From contig CM060708.1 in the NCBI GenBank assembly GCA_030686995.1, positions 256,726,044-256,790,043 of the forward strand: DNA of 64,000 nucleotides. The letters run 5' to 3'. Source of the DNA: Artemisia argyi. Taxonomy: Eukaryota; Streptophyta; Magnoliopsida; Asterales; Asteraceae. The notes beneath the pieces are model-generated. The model worked only from the letters and a program-made list of their open reading frames with translations. It had not been told where the DNA came from and ran no database searches. Below, piece after piece: positions 17,661 through 29,215 of this stretch (position 1 is the first letter of the stretch; the number at the start of each line of letters is the position of its first letter). Position numbers and translations under genes: made by a program.

Positions 17661-18413
17661 TGTTGGTTTTATGAACATAAATTAATAGTCGTGTGTTAGG
17701 ATCGAACTCGAGATCACGGGATTGCACACTTTACGTATGAAAAGTAAATGAGTAATAATTATATATAAATGTTATATTAATTATTAGAACGCAAACATGT
17801 AACAATCGTTAACGTTTAACGGAAAAGGATAACGATTGTTAGACGAATGAAAAGGGAGAATGATAGATGAAACTTTGAATGTCAAGAAGGTTTCGTAAAC
17901 CCATTAAGGGTGTAGGGACGATTGGGAAGTGTATCTCACATCGCTTGGTGAAGCTTTTGACTCAAGATTTCTACCCTATATAAACACACAAGGTTTCATT
18001 CTTTTGACACAACTTGAAAACCTAATCTTGTGTGTTTTCTTCTCTTCTCTTTTCTCTAGCAAATTTCGACATACCCATTAAAGTTTAAGGCAGTCGAGAT
18101 TTGTTACTCTTCTAGTGTTTTGTGCTCGTCTTACTTGCATAAGCGTTTGCTTGAAGTAGTACGTGTGTACAAGATCGTGAATCAAACATATTATTGTTTG
18201 TTTCTTGGTTTGTTCACATAAACCCTATATTGGGGAATTGGTTCCGGAAGATTGCTTTTGATTCTTGTTCGGGCTAGAATCATAAAGGTACGTTTATTAT
18301 TTATGTTTTGATTAATTAATTACATATTATGGTCTTGTTATAATTGCTTCCGCTATATGCTTACTTGATGTGTTTGGTTTATTTATGATTGTCATGTTAT
18401 TATAATTCCAACA
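17661..18413 (+). repeat. 5' LTR of the LARD element
   Basis: Begins TGTTGG and ends CCAACA, a perfect 6-bp terminal inverted repeat. Carries a promoter-like TATATAAA at 17977-17984. Confidence 0.93.
17977..17984 (+). promoter_or_regulatory. TATA box of the LARD 5' LTR
   Basis: TATATAAA in a CCC-TATATAAAC-ACAC context about 317 bp into the LTR. The same motif is at 25697-25704 in the 3' LTR. It probably sets the U3/R start. Confidence 0.6.
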
Positions 18414-18414
18414 G

Positions 18415-18432
18415 TGGTATCAGAGCCAGGTT
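18415..18432 (+). other. Primer-binding site, tRNA-iMet type
   Basis: TGGTATCAGAGCCAGGTT lies one base after the LTR end. TGGTATCAGAGC is the classic plant retrotransposon complement to the 3' end of initiator methionine tRNA. Confidence 0.92.
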
Positions 18433-21400
18433 ATAATATGTAATTAATTATCGCAACGCATAAAAATTGGATTTTGATTTGTTTAATTACATGTTTTAGG
18501 GTTTTTTCGATTCCTAACCCTTATTTTATTATTAGGTCGATTGACCTATTAGGTTTTAGGGTTTTGGTTTTGTTTTAATATGATTAGAAACCCTAGGATG
18601 TCATGTAATTGGTTATGCGTTTTAGTAAACGATCTTGGTGCAATGTGTTAATTGTTAAGCATAATCCATGAAAAGTGCATATTTGCATGGATTTAATTGT
18701 ATAATTATTTAAATTGTTTAAATATATGAACATGTAAATTTATTAATAGATGTCAAATTGGGGAAAACTCCAATATTAAGTAATCAATTATGTACTATGT
18801 GGTATTTATTTAATTTTGGCTTACGCAATCGATTTATCGATGTATGTGGCTCTTTTTCCAAGAAGAAGAAAGCCTCAATTGAATTAATACGTTATACACC
18901 TAGATTTGATTATTAATATGACTATTGAATAAGATTTGCATGTAGCTACATGTTTTATACATATTTAATTGTTATGATTATGTATATTTGTTTATTTAGT
19001 TGTTTTATTTTTTATTGTATATTACTTGTTTTTGTTTATTTATTGTGTTAGACATGTTTATTTAAACGAAAAGGGTAATTTTTTTAATAGAAAAATAATA
19101 CGGACTAAATAATGGCGAAATTGTTTTGGTTTTTAAGAGTTTAAAATTTCAAATGATTGGTTGATTGATGTTTTTGTACGTAATGGTTAAATAGGCTCGA
19201 CCGAAGTTTACACACTATAAGATGGGTATAAGGATGGCAACGCATTAAATTGTGGCCTTAGATAGACAACATTCTGTCTTAACACTCGTTTGTGTGTAAA
19301 TTAGACTTACCGAACAACCATTACATGTACATTGTCATCTTAAGGGTGAATAATCCACAATTCCACAATGATTATCCGAAACACTAAGCTTTCGGGCTTA
19401 TGCAAAAGTACGATATAGTGGACGATAATTGATGGTTATTCTTTAATTGGTGAACCCGATACCTCAATCAAAACTTTGTTATTTTACTCTTAGCAAATTG
19501 GTAATAAAAATGTTTTGTAAAACCAATGTTATGAAGTTGTATGCATGCTTCTTCATACATTATTTTGATCACATCAAAATAGTTATACCCTTATAAAATT
19601 AAGTCGAATGCCATCTAATTAAGAACAGTTAAAGTTGTAATTTACGTCATGTGAGACTTGGCGAGATTGCAATGGAGAGGTAAATTTCATAAATTCATTG
19701 CTAGCAGATCAACTGATGTGATGGATTTGTGAGTTTGCAGTTTTTAAGTTAGACGACTTAAATTGAGTAGGAAGTGAGACTTGACTCAAGGCATTAAGAT
19801 GGGGATCAAACATGCTTACATTACAAAAGTTTTGTGATTGTAAATCCCATAAATCTAGGAATTGCAATATGATATTGGCAATTATTGTACGACAATTACC
19901 TTGTTGAATACTATCATTACTAGCAGATCAACTGATGTAATTGTACTATGTCAATTTAGGATCCTAGCTTTAAGAAAATACTACGGTTTATATGAATATT
20001 TACCAATGGGTATTTTATTTTCTTAAAGATCTAATTATCGAAAATACTAAAATTGAATTTTGTAATTCGTTTTAATGTATTAATGCAACGTTCAAACCGT
20101 AAACGTATTTTGAGTTTTGGTAAATTGATCTAGTTCTGTTTTCAAACAAATGTTTGATTAAGAAATATTTACTTAAAAGACAAAAGAAGTCTCCTTTCTA
20201 TGAAGAAAGAGTGAGACACAATCCTATTCCTTTTCATGAATGAGAAAGGATAATAGGAATATTAGATATGTCTAAATTCTAATATAACTCATAGCAAATT
20301 TTTAATGGTTAAGAAAATTGCATACATTTTTCATAAGGATTTTATCATCTTCATTTGGTGATCAAATTCTTTGTAACAAATATGATATTTGGTTAACAGA
20401 AAATTATGTATGACATTTTATGAGTTATTAAATTAGAAGCTAGACTAATTACTGCAAAATGTTTAGAGACAAACTAGTTGTTTTGAATATTTTAAAGGTG
20501 CTACATACATTGTAGGATGGTAGACCTATTAAGGAAGAAATTGCATGCCCAATTTTTCAAGTTAATAGCATTTGGTGAATAGTCCATCATTTACGTAGTA
20601 GAATACACTTTTTAATGCATAAGTAATTGTTACGTATGGACATTTAAAGGTGTAGGAAAGTTAAAAGCACACTATTTGCTTTCACTGGATAGGAAACATT
20701 TACAATGTTGTCAAATTCAGTGGGAGTACTGTGTACTTATCACTGAATAAGGAATTATTGTAATGATCTTTAATTCAGTGGGAGTTACAAGCTTTGATAT
20801 CTTGGTAGCTAAAGATAATTACTTTCCAAGTGTAGACACTCATACTTTTAAGGATAGTCTTGTACGTTTCCTTACTAGACATTGTTGTTTTACATATACT
20901 TGACACAATCATATTGAACACATAAACAAATGCATGGCGTGTTGTTTATCAAATATATGAGGTTGTTCCATGCACAAGTGGGAGAAATGTTATCTTTATT
21001 GTGTGCAAGAAACAACTCATAAAGATATGATTCAATGGATTCTCTTGACTACAAGGTAAGAGAATAATGTTCTAATATTAATTCAAGAAACACTTGGTGT
21101 TACAATTTATGTTATGTGAGACTTAACTAGATTGCAACAACAAGGTGAATTTCATATTTTCATTACTAGCAGATCAACTGATGTAATTGAACTATGAGAA
21201 TTTGCGGTTTCTAAATTAGATACCTATTAGAACATGTGTCAATATGATATCAAGACTACTTTAATTTATAGATTTATGAATTCATGGAATGACATAAATT
21301 AATTAAGTAATCTAATGTTACTTCAATATGAATATTTATGTGTTCTTGGAATGACATAAATAAATAAATAAATAATGTTGTTTACATTATTATGAAGTAA

Positions 21401-24400
21401 TAGATTAACTTGAAATTACTTTTGAAACCAAAAGATGGTGTTCATAATTACTTTAGTTAAACATGTTTATGTTTCATTGAAAAGATATAAACATAAAGTC
21501 TTTTAATTGTTACAAGACTTATAATAAAGTAAGACGTTATCTTGTTATGTGTTTTAATTAAAACATATACATGAAGTTATTAAATGTTAAATGACTTATA
21601 ACGTATAGTGGATTATAACAGTTTATGTTTTTCTGGTAAAAACGTGGACATGAAGTAACTTTGTAAAAAGTACTTGTGTTATAAGGCATGTAATAGGCTT
21701 GGAAATTATTATACCATTAAAATGAATTAGTTGGTAAATGGACAAGTCAAAACGAATATGGTTATCTTTAATATTGTTAGATTGTCTTACAATATTAATA
21801 CTAATGAAATATCAAATGTTTATGGTATGTTCAGTTAGGAAAATCAAACTCTTGTTATATTGTTTGATTAAAGATAACTATGACTTCTTTTCTTCCAAAA
21901 GTTTTCAAGGTTAGAATGTTGAGTATGACTTGGACATATTTAATAAAACTCTAACATAGAAGATTAATAAGACATTATCATATGATGGAATGTAATGAAT
22001 CACATTAAGTCTTAATTTGAAGTTCCAAATTTGTTTAACTGCTTATGAAGAGGTTATTAACAAAATTAAGTTAGGAACTGTCAATATGTATTTGTAATAT
22101 CCCAAAAGAGAATATTGTATTATTGCTTAATTTGCTAAGTATTTAAAGATAGTTTTTAAATTGCTAAAAGCAAGTGGGAGTGTTGATCTTTAATAGATAA
22201 AATTACAAGATACATAATCTTCTAAAATACACTAGTAAATATCATGATGAAGTTTGACATTTAAATGTTAAATCTCAAGATGATGATGAAGTTTGATATT
22301 TAAATGTTAAATCTCAAGATAATGGAATTATCATTCATAGAATATCAATATATCTCAGATATTTGATTTATATGCTGAGGGCTATGATTTACAGGATTAT
22401 TGTAAACCTGATAATCATTATGATACATTACCAAATGTGAAGTTGGGTAAAGTATACATGATATGAATGATTATGATGTTGTCCATAAAGATAATCAATT
22501 TTTGAAATTTGGTTTATCTTAATAGTTAGACTAGAAAATAAAGATAAGTTTCTTCAAAGATTAGGTAACCTTTGCGGTTTAAATCTTTGTATAGAAATCA
22601 TATGGACAATGTTGTACACATATTTAATGTATGTTTTATGACAGGATTATTAATCACATTTAAGCAATTAATTGTGATTGAATATTCTTTTCTAAATACA
22701 TTAAATATATAAAGATTATGATTGTCATATTTAGTTTCATTTATATGAAATTGACAATAGAATATCAAAACTCTTTCATGAATGATTACTTGAGCGAGGA
22801 CGATAAGTAATCAAAAGGAGTTTATGAATTCAAATAAATCTTTGGTAGTGTACAAGGTGCAATAATCCATTGATGGATAAATGCATGCATCTAGAAGATT
22901 ATTTTATGTTTAATTATTAAATCCATGTTTTGATTTATAATTGAAATAAGATAATTTCTAAGTATTCCTAAAAGCTAGTGGGAGTATTATGTTTAATTTC
23001 TTAAATCATATATGTTGTAGAACATATGAAAAGTAATATTCCATATAAGTAAATGTTAAGTCTTAGAATGGAATGAAATTTTACTTGTAAGATTTAGGAA
23101 ATAAGACATATAACCTTGGAATCAATGTTTATTGTTGAAACATGTGCGGTAAATAAATCTAATATAACATGATATATTATTTAGAAAGTCTAAATAGATA
23201 TGTATGACATGAATAAAATCTAAGTATGACTCATAGATTTTTCATGAACATCATGTTTTGTTGTATCATGCTTGATTACAAGATGATTTGGCAATATTAA
23301 TATCTAAATAAAAAATTATTAGATAACTTGTGTAATATTCTTAAAAGAAATATGTTTGATTATAGAATTACATCCTAAAATCTGAAACAGCTTCCAATTT
23401 CTATATGGAATATTACACAAGTTATCTAATAACTTTTTATTTAGATATTAATATTGCCAAATCATCTAGAAGATTATTTTATGTTTAATTATTAAATCCA
23501 TGTAGTGTACAAGGTGCAATAATCCATGGATGGATAAATGCATGCATCTAGAAGATTATTTTATGTTTAATTATTAAATCCATGTTTTGATTTATAATTG
23601 AAATAAGATAATTTTTAAGTATTCCTAAAAGCTAGTGGGAGTATTATGTTTAATTTCTTAAATCATATATGTTGTAGAACATATGAAAAGTAATATTCCA
23701 TATAAGTAAATGTTAAGTCTTAGAATGGAATGAAATTTTACTTGTAAGATTTAGGAAATAAGACATATAACCTTGGAATCAATGTTTATTGTTGAAACAT
23801 GTGCGGTAAATAAATCTAATATAACATGATATATTATTTAGAAAGTCTAAATAGATATGTATGACATGAATAAAATCTAAGTATGACTCATAGATTTTTC
23901 ATGAACATCATGTTTTGTTGTATCATGCTTGATTACAAGATGATTTGGCAATATTAATATCTAAATAAAAAGTTATTAGATAACTTGTGTAATATTCTTA
24001 AAAGAAATATGTTTGATTATAGAATTACATCCTAAAATCTGAAACAGCTTCCAATTTCTATAGATGAACAATTTTTCAATTGTTGTGAAAATTGTCATAG
24101 CCAACAAACTTGAAAGTTTGAAGGGCATCAAACATTACACATTAGATATTATGGTTTACGGAAAGTTCTAATAACATATTGTTGTTGCATACAATGATGT
24201 TATTGAAATTGAGATGACACTCAATACTAGTTATGGTAAGGATTTCGTTCTTTGCTATATGAACTAGTTGTGCTTACTAAAAGCATAGTTGCATTATACA
24301 TTAAAAGAATAAGAATACTTTAAACTTTAAAATGTTTGAAAGTTTAATTATCATAAATTGGTGGTTAAGGATGTCTCACATTTTATGAAATATTATATGG

Positions 24401-25370
24401 CATTGTCAAAATAGTTGAGTATGCACATACAAGAACTTCACTAGTTGAATTCTTGAAATAAGTATTCTTAAAATTCCAATAGATCAAAGTTGGATGATTT
24501 ATGTTTTGTCAACAAGTAGGAATGTCATTACTTGAGACATAATTCATCAACAAGATTTTCATGCATTGATCTATTTAGTATTTGGATAAGGGATGTTAAT
24601 CAATTATTATAATAAATTTAAATACATGGTATGTTTAATTTATAATAAATTGTATCCTATATTTGTATGTTTAATCCATGAATAAATGTTATTTTAAATT
24701 GTCCGTTGTCAGTTAATAATATGGGAATATTATTAAATCAAGACAAATCTGAAGGTTGGTATAATATACTTAAAGTATATTGATGCGTAGTCATGCCATT
24801 TCAGATGATATTCAATGATACCGAATATAGGACTTATCCCAACTACATGATGTTACTTTATGGATTTTGTTATTAAGTAAATCATGAGAAGTTATCCTCA
24901 GACTTGAGATGCAAGATAAGTGTTATGAATGTAGTACATTTTTGTGGAACAACTTAACGCTATACGTAACTGGTAGTCATAAGGGTTGTTTTCGGAAGTG
25001 TTACAAAGTTTGTGGGTTTTGCTTGTAGTCAAGATAGAATTTGTTCCTTCAAATTTATTTTTTTGGAGTTTAATACTGCTGGGCCCCTCGTAGGGTTGGT
25101 GAGATGTATGTGTGGCCGCACCCAAGATCTTCCCTGAATATGTTCAGAAGATTTGGTAATCTTAATCAATCACAAACAACGAGAAACAGAATGGTTAATT
25201 AAGGAATGACTTTAATCCATATCCTTATTAATGTGGTATTAGAAACAAAGGGATAATAATAATGAGAAATCATTAAAAGGTTTTTCCAGGAGCCTTACTC
25301 GAGATCGTACTAGAGGCATCGGCGTGTTGCAAGACGCTAACTGATGTGATCACACTATTAAAATATGTCC
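18433..25370 (+). other. LARD interior, non-coding
   Basis: About 6.9 kb of AT-rich DNA with no recognisable retroviral domain in any frame. It has internal structure: seven AGTGGGAG motifs (six of them inside the interior), three copies of a 19-mer CTAGCAGATCAACTGATGT within longer similar blocks (19701, 19920, 21166), and a 560-bp duplication with an inverted linker (22846-24062). Confidence 0.75.
22846..24062 (+). repeat. 560-bp direct duplication with inverted linker inside the LARD
   Basis: Copies at 22846-23405 and 23503-24062 (offset 657) differ at only about three sites. The 97-bp linker has two parts. The first ~60 bases are the reverse complement of the region around 23940-24000 in copy 2. 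The last ~37 bases (about 23466-23502) repeat a forward segment of copy 1 (about 22900-22936). Confidence 0.9.
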
Positions 25371-25380
25371 AAGTGGGAGC
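25371..25380 (+). other. Polypurine tract of the LARD element
   Basis: AAGTGGGAGC directly precedes the right LTR; the expected site of plus-strand priming. Confidence 0.8.
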
Positions 25381-26133
25381 TGTTAGTTTTATGAACATAA
25401 ATTAATAGTCGTGTGTTAGGATCGAACTCGAGATTACGGGATTGCACACTTTACGTATGAAAAGTAAATGAGTAATAATTATATATAAATGTTATATTAA
25501 TTATTAGAACGCAAACATGTAACAATCGTTAACGTTTAACGGAAAAGGATAACGATTGTTAGACGAATGAAAAGGGAGAATGATAGATGAAACTTTGAAT
25601 GTCAAGAAGGTTTCGTAAACCCATTAAGGGTGTAGGGACGATTGGGAAGTGTATCCCACATCGCTTGGTGAAGCTTTTGACTCAAGATTTCTACCCTATA
25701 TAAACACACAAGGTTTCATTCTTTTGACACAACTTGAAAACCTAATCTTGCGTGTTTTCTTCTCTTCTCTTTTCTCTAGCAAATTTCGACATACCCATTA
25801 AAGTTTAAGGCAGTCGAGATTTGTTACTCTTCTAGTGTTTTGTGCTCGTCTTACTTGCATAAGCGTTTGCTTGAAGTAGTACGTGTGTACAAGATTGTGA
25901 ATCAAACATATTATTGTTTGTTTCTTGGTTTGTTCACATAAACCCTATATTGGGGAATTGGTTCCGGAAGATTGCTTTTGATTCTTGTTCGGGCTAGAAT
26001 CATAAAGGTACGTTTATTATTTATGTTTTGATTAATTAATTACATATTATGGTCTTGTTATAATTGTTTCCGCTATATGCTTACTTGATGTGTTTGGTTT
26101 ATTTATGATTGTCATGTTATTATAATTCCAACA
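25381..26133 (+). repeat. 3' LTR of the LARD element
   Basis: Same length as the 5' LTR (753 bp), with 6 differences, all transitions. It begins TGTTAG instead of TGTTGG, so its outer inverted repeat is broken by one change. Confidence 0.93.
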
Positions 26134-26254
26134 GTACGTACTTTTATTCGTTAAAAATAAAAAAATTTATCTTAATAGTATATATGTCGACATGTTATAT
26201 CTTGAAACTAAAATTGACAAAAGGTATTTAATTGAATAATTTAACTACATATTG

Positions 26255-27655
26255 AAAGTTTTAAATGGCGAATGGCTTCTTCAAATAACTTGCTAAGTTG
26301 CTAGTACTATATACTTTGTGCATCGTGTATTGATAATTAGCTTAAAGACCCGTGGATTTACAAGATTTTTTTTAAAAATATGAAAATAAGATAATAAAAA
26401 AACAATGAAATTAAACATATTCCATTAATATATGAAAGAAACAATGAGATAATAGATGAATTATTGTACAATCAATTGAGTTTCGTTGTTTTTTCCAAAT
26501 TTGACAGTCAGAGACGGAGACAATGGGGGAGCCAGAGGGTGCTCGGCCCCCTCCAACACGCCCAATCGCTTTGCTATTTACTTTATAAAACTTAAGCATA
26601 TGACGCAACTATAGACAAATGACCCTCAAACTTTTGAGAAAAAAATTTCGAGCCCCCTTATTCCTGGCTCCGTCTCTGTTGACAATATTGTATAGCAAAT
26701 GACGTATGTGAGCACTAATCCATTTGATATCAAATGTTCATTCCGTACACACCTAACATTCTATATAAAATGTTAGTAAAAGCAGTTTGTGATTCATAAT
26801 GTATTATATTTAAAATGTGATAAACAAAAACTTAGTGATATGTATATTGCACATACCTTTTCGACTTTGTTCATAGACTTTGAAGTACTTCTTTGTACAC
26901 AACATTTGTAATTAAGTGTGTGAATAAAGTAAGAAAGAATAATGAACGTAACAGTTTGAAATGTTTTTTGAAATGAATAATAAGTTATAAGTTAATGATA
27001 CTATAAACTACTATGCTTGTAACTATTAATGTAATAAACGTCCATTGCATCGTGACCTCTAATTTTTATGGTCTTGAAAAGCAAATATATGTAGTGAACG
27101 TTAATTAAGTGATAACCCAATGTCCAATCCGTGAGCACCCAATAAGTTAAAATAACAAACGTGCATGTGTCGTCTTCTCCACATGTTAGATAGATAGCCT
27201 TGAAGAGCGAAGGTATGAGGTTAACGTCAAACACTTAAGTATTTCATGTTCATTCTATGAATACTTAAAAAACAAATGTCAAACTAAAAGATGTTGTTGA
27301 TAAAAGTATATGTAAAGTTAAAATAAAGGTATAAAACATGTTATTAATAGTTGTACATACCTGTTGAATATTAATCATAGATCTTGAAGTACTTAATTGT
27401 CAACAACGTTTGTAGTACTTTTAGAGATATAATCATCTGCGTCACAAATAACAACCTTCAAACATATTTTACTTTTAACCCAATTTGTGAAAACTGAACG
27501 TGGCAGATACATACCAACCTTTGAAATTGATTGACCCTAGCTCTTGTTTATTGTCATAACAAATGAAACAGACAAAGTTTTAAATGGCAAATAGGTTCTT
27601 CAAATATCTTGCTAAGTTGCTAGTACTTTGTGCATCGTGTATTGATAATATAACT
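26255..27655. repeat. Direct repeat pair, ~90 bp, 1.3 kb apart
   Basis: A block running from AAAGTTTTAAATGGC to GTGCATCGTGTATTGATAAT occurs at about 26255-26343 and 27574-27655, about 85% alike by eye. A weaker second pair (around 26850-26910 and 27353-27420, sharing GACTTTGAAGTACTT-like text) suggests an old segmental duplication. The rest of the interval has no recognised gene apart from the MITE at 26509. Confidence 0.6.
26509..26678. mobile_element. hAT-type MITE, 170 bp
   Basis: Ends CAGAGACGGAGACA and, from the right on the other strand, CAGAGACGGAGCCA (13 of 14 match). Flanking 8-mers TTGACAGT (26501-26508) and TTGACAAT (26679-26686) form an 8-bp TSD with one change. CAGRGRCGGAGCCA-type ends are familiar from plant hAT elements. 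The interior is GC-richer than its surroundings and gives a chance minus-strand frame. Confidence 0.85.
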
Positions 27656-27683
27656 TATTTCTTAACTTACATGCATATCAAAT

Positions 27684-27938
27684 ATGAATTTAACTAACAA
27701 CTTCGAATATAGGGGCATTGACCTTTATTCAACACGTTGCCCGGTTTGTGCTCACGATCAAGAAACGAAGGAACATATCTTTGTGAAGTGTGTCATTGCG
27801 AAAACAACATGGATTGAGATCCTTATGTGGTGGAACATTCAAAATACTCGTATTGATAACCTTAATGATGTTTTTACCATTGCCGGCTGTCGGGTTGTAT
27901 CAACTTACCTTTTAAATTTGTCACATATATTTATGTGA
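27684..27938 (+). pseudogene. LINE reverse-transcriptase zinc-binding domain fragment (zf-RVT)
   Basis: An 84-aa frame reads RRGIDLYS-like text, then a cysteine/histidine cluster CPVCAHDQETKEHIFVKC, then TTWIEILMWWN. This is the C-X2-C..EH-X4-C zinc finger that follows reverse transcriptase in plant LINE (L1-type) elements and derived gene fragments. Only this C-terminal piece survives; no RT core or endonuclease is nearby. Confidence 0.75.
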
Positions 27939-28894
27939 TTGTCCAAACCACGCTTTGGATCTTACGGCATTTCCGAAATGAGGATACCTTCAGTTCCAAA
28001 AGACCAAAGAACGACAATAAGCATTATAATTTTATGTTAATTTCAAATAGATAGAGAAAAGACTTTAAATTGAATAAAATGGCTTTGTAACTCATGTAAT
28101 GTTATTTCTTCCTCTTGCAATGTTGTCTAACGTTTTGCTAAGCTTTTAATCAATATGTCATTTGGAAAGAAGAAAAAATATATATTATTATAATACGTAC
28201 ATGTATTTTGGATTTAAATTTTTAGACAACTATTTATTTTTATATAATTGTGACTTTGTGAGGTCTTTGCATTTAAAATGCTCTTATTTATTTATTTAGT
28301 TATTTTTTCTCTTTATCTTTTTTTTACTTGGGACATTTTTTGAGTGGTATCATTTGCTCACTGCAAATTTTCAGTTGACCAATCAAACAGAGCTATGAGA
28401 AAATAGGTCAAGGATTTAAGTGCAACTCTTTTTTTTTCTTCAGAAAAGCTGAATGTGATTAAACGGCTTCATGAAAAAGGACAATAATGCGATACAAAGA
28501 AGGAAAGAAGAAAAACAAGATAGGCCTAAAAACGCAACCTAACGAAACAACTAGAACACCACCATGTACAAGACAACAAAGCTCGAGGATTCGATAAACA
28601 GCCCCAGCAACTTGACACGAGGTTACAATGAGCATATATCTAAATCTTCAACAACCGTTGGATGGGCGGGACAATATCATCCACTATGACTTTGACCCGA
28701 TCATAAGACGAGGCATGCACCACGTTGTTTTTGCACTTCAAAACTGGCTAAAAACCGCACTGGAACACAACATGAACCACTTTATTAAGACGAGCACAAA
28801 CAAAGTCAACAACCCTATTTAAGCAATGTTTTGAATGTCAAAAGGAGAAAAAAAAATATGTGGGGTCAACTCCAAACCTTTCACCAAATTGCCA
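27939..28894. other. Intergenic DNA, probably decayed LINE sequence at its right side
   Basis: No gene recognised. From about 28440 the GC content rises and minus-strand text may be eroded LINE sequence continuing from the fragment at 28895-29215. Confidence 0.3.
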
Positions 28895-29215
28895 TCACAC
28901 GAGGTTAGATGAGGCGGCAATGGAAGATTGATTCACTACAAACTTCATAAAATGGCATATATTCGAATCAATGTTAATGCCTCTAGCAACCAAATTTGGC
29001 TTAGTCGTCAGCCGATCTATCAAAGCTCTCCAAATCATGAACATTGACTTTTCAATGGATCCACGAGTTCCATATCTAACATGAGCCGAGACTGTCATTT
29101 GAGACAACTGTTCTTGAAGAATAAATGATATAGACTTTACCATGAGGAACCTCGAGGCGTCGATAGAATATACACATTTATTCACCCTTTCATCTTCAAA
29201 GACCAAGATTCCCAA
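28895..29215 (-). pseudogene. Degenerate LINE zf-RVT fragment, opposite strand
   Basis: The minus-strand frame contains IWRALIDRLTTKPNLVARGI followed by NIDSNIC, the typical W(R)AL..RL.T..NL..RGI block that precedes the zinc-finger cysteines in LINE reverse transcriptases. The following cysteine/histidine positions are lost. It is more diverged than, and opposite in orientation to, the fragment at 27684, so it is probably an independent insertion. Confidence 0.65.

Larger units (their letters stand above)
17661..26133 (+). mobile_element. Complete non-coding LTR retrotransposon (LARD type), 8.47 kb
   Basis: Two 753-bp direct LTRs (17661-18413 and 25381-26133), both ending CCAACA, flanked by an exact 5-bp TSD GTACG (17656-17660 and 26134-26138). 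A tRNA-iMet-type PBS follows the left LTR and a purine tract precedes the right one. The ~7.0-kb interior has no Gag, protease, integrase or reverse-transcriptase similarity and only short chance frames, so it fits a large retrotransposon derivative mobilised in trans. PBS and PPT style suggest a Copia-type parent (inference). The LTRs differ at only 6 of 753 sites by my count, so insertion is recent. Confidence 0.93.

Noticed and set aside
24898..25125. 75-aa minus-strand frame inside the LARD
   Set aside because: Short, AT-rich, no conserved domain; LARDs are non-coding and this is the expected chance length.
20700..25380. Regularly repeated AGTGGGAG motif as a CRISPR-like or regulatory array
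   Set aside because: Spacing is irregular and the organism is a plant; interpreted instead as purine-tract-like copies.
27684..29215. One single LINE with internal deletion
   Set aside because: The two zf-RVT fragments are on opposite strands and represent the same domain, so they cannot be parts of one element in place.
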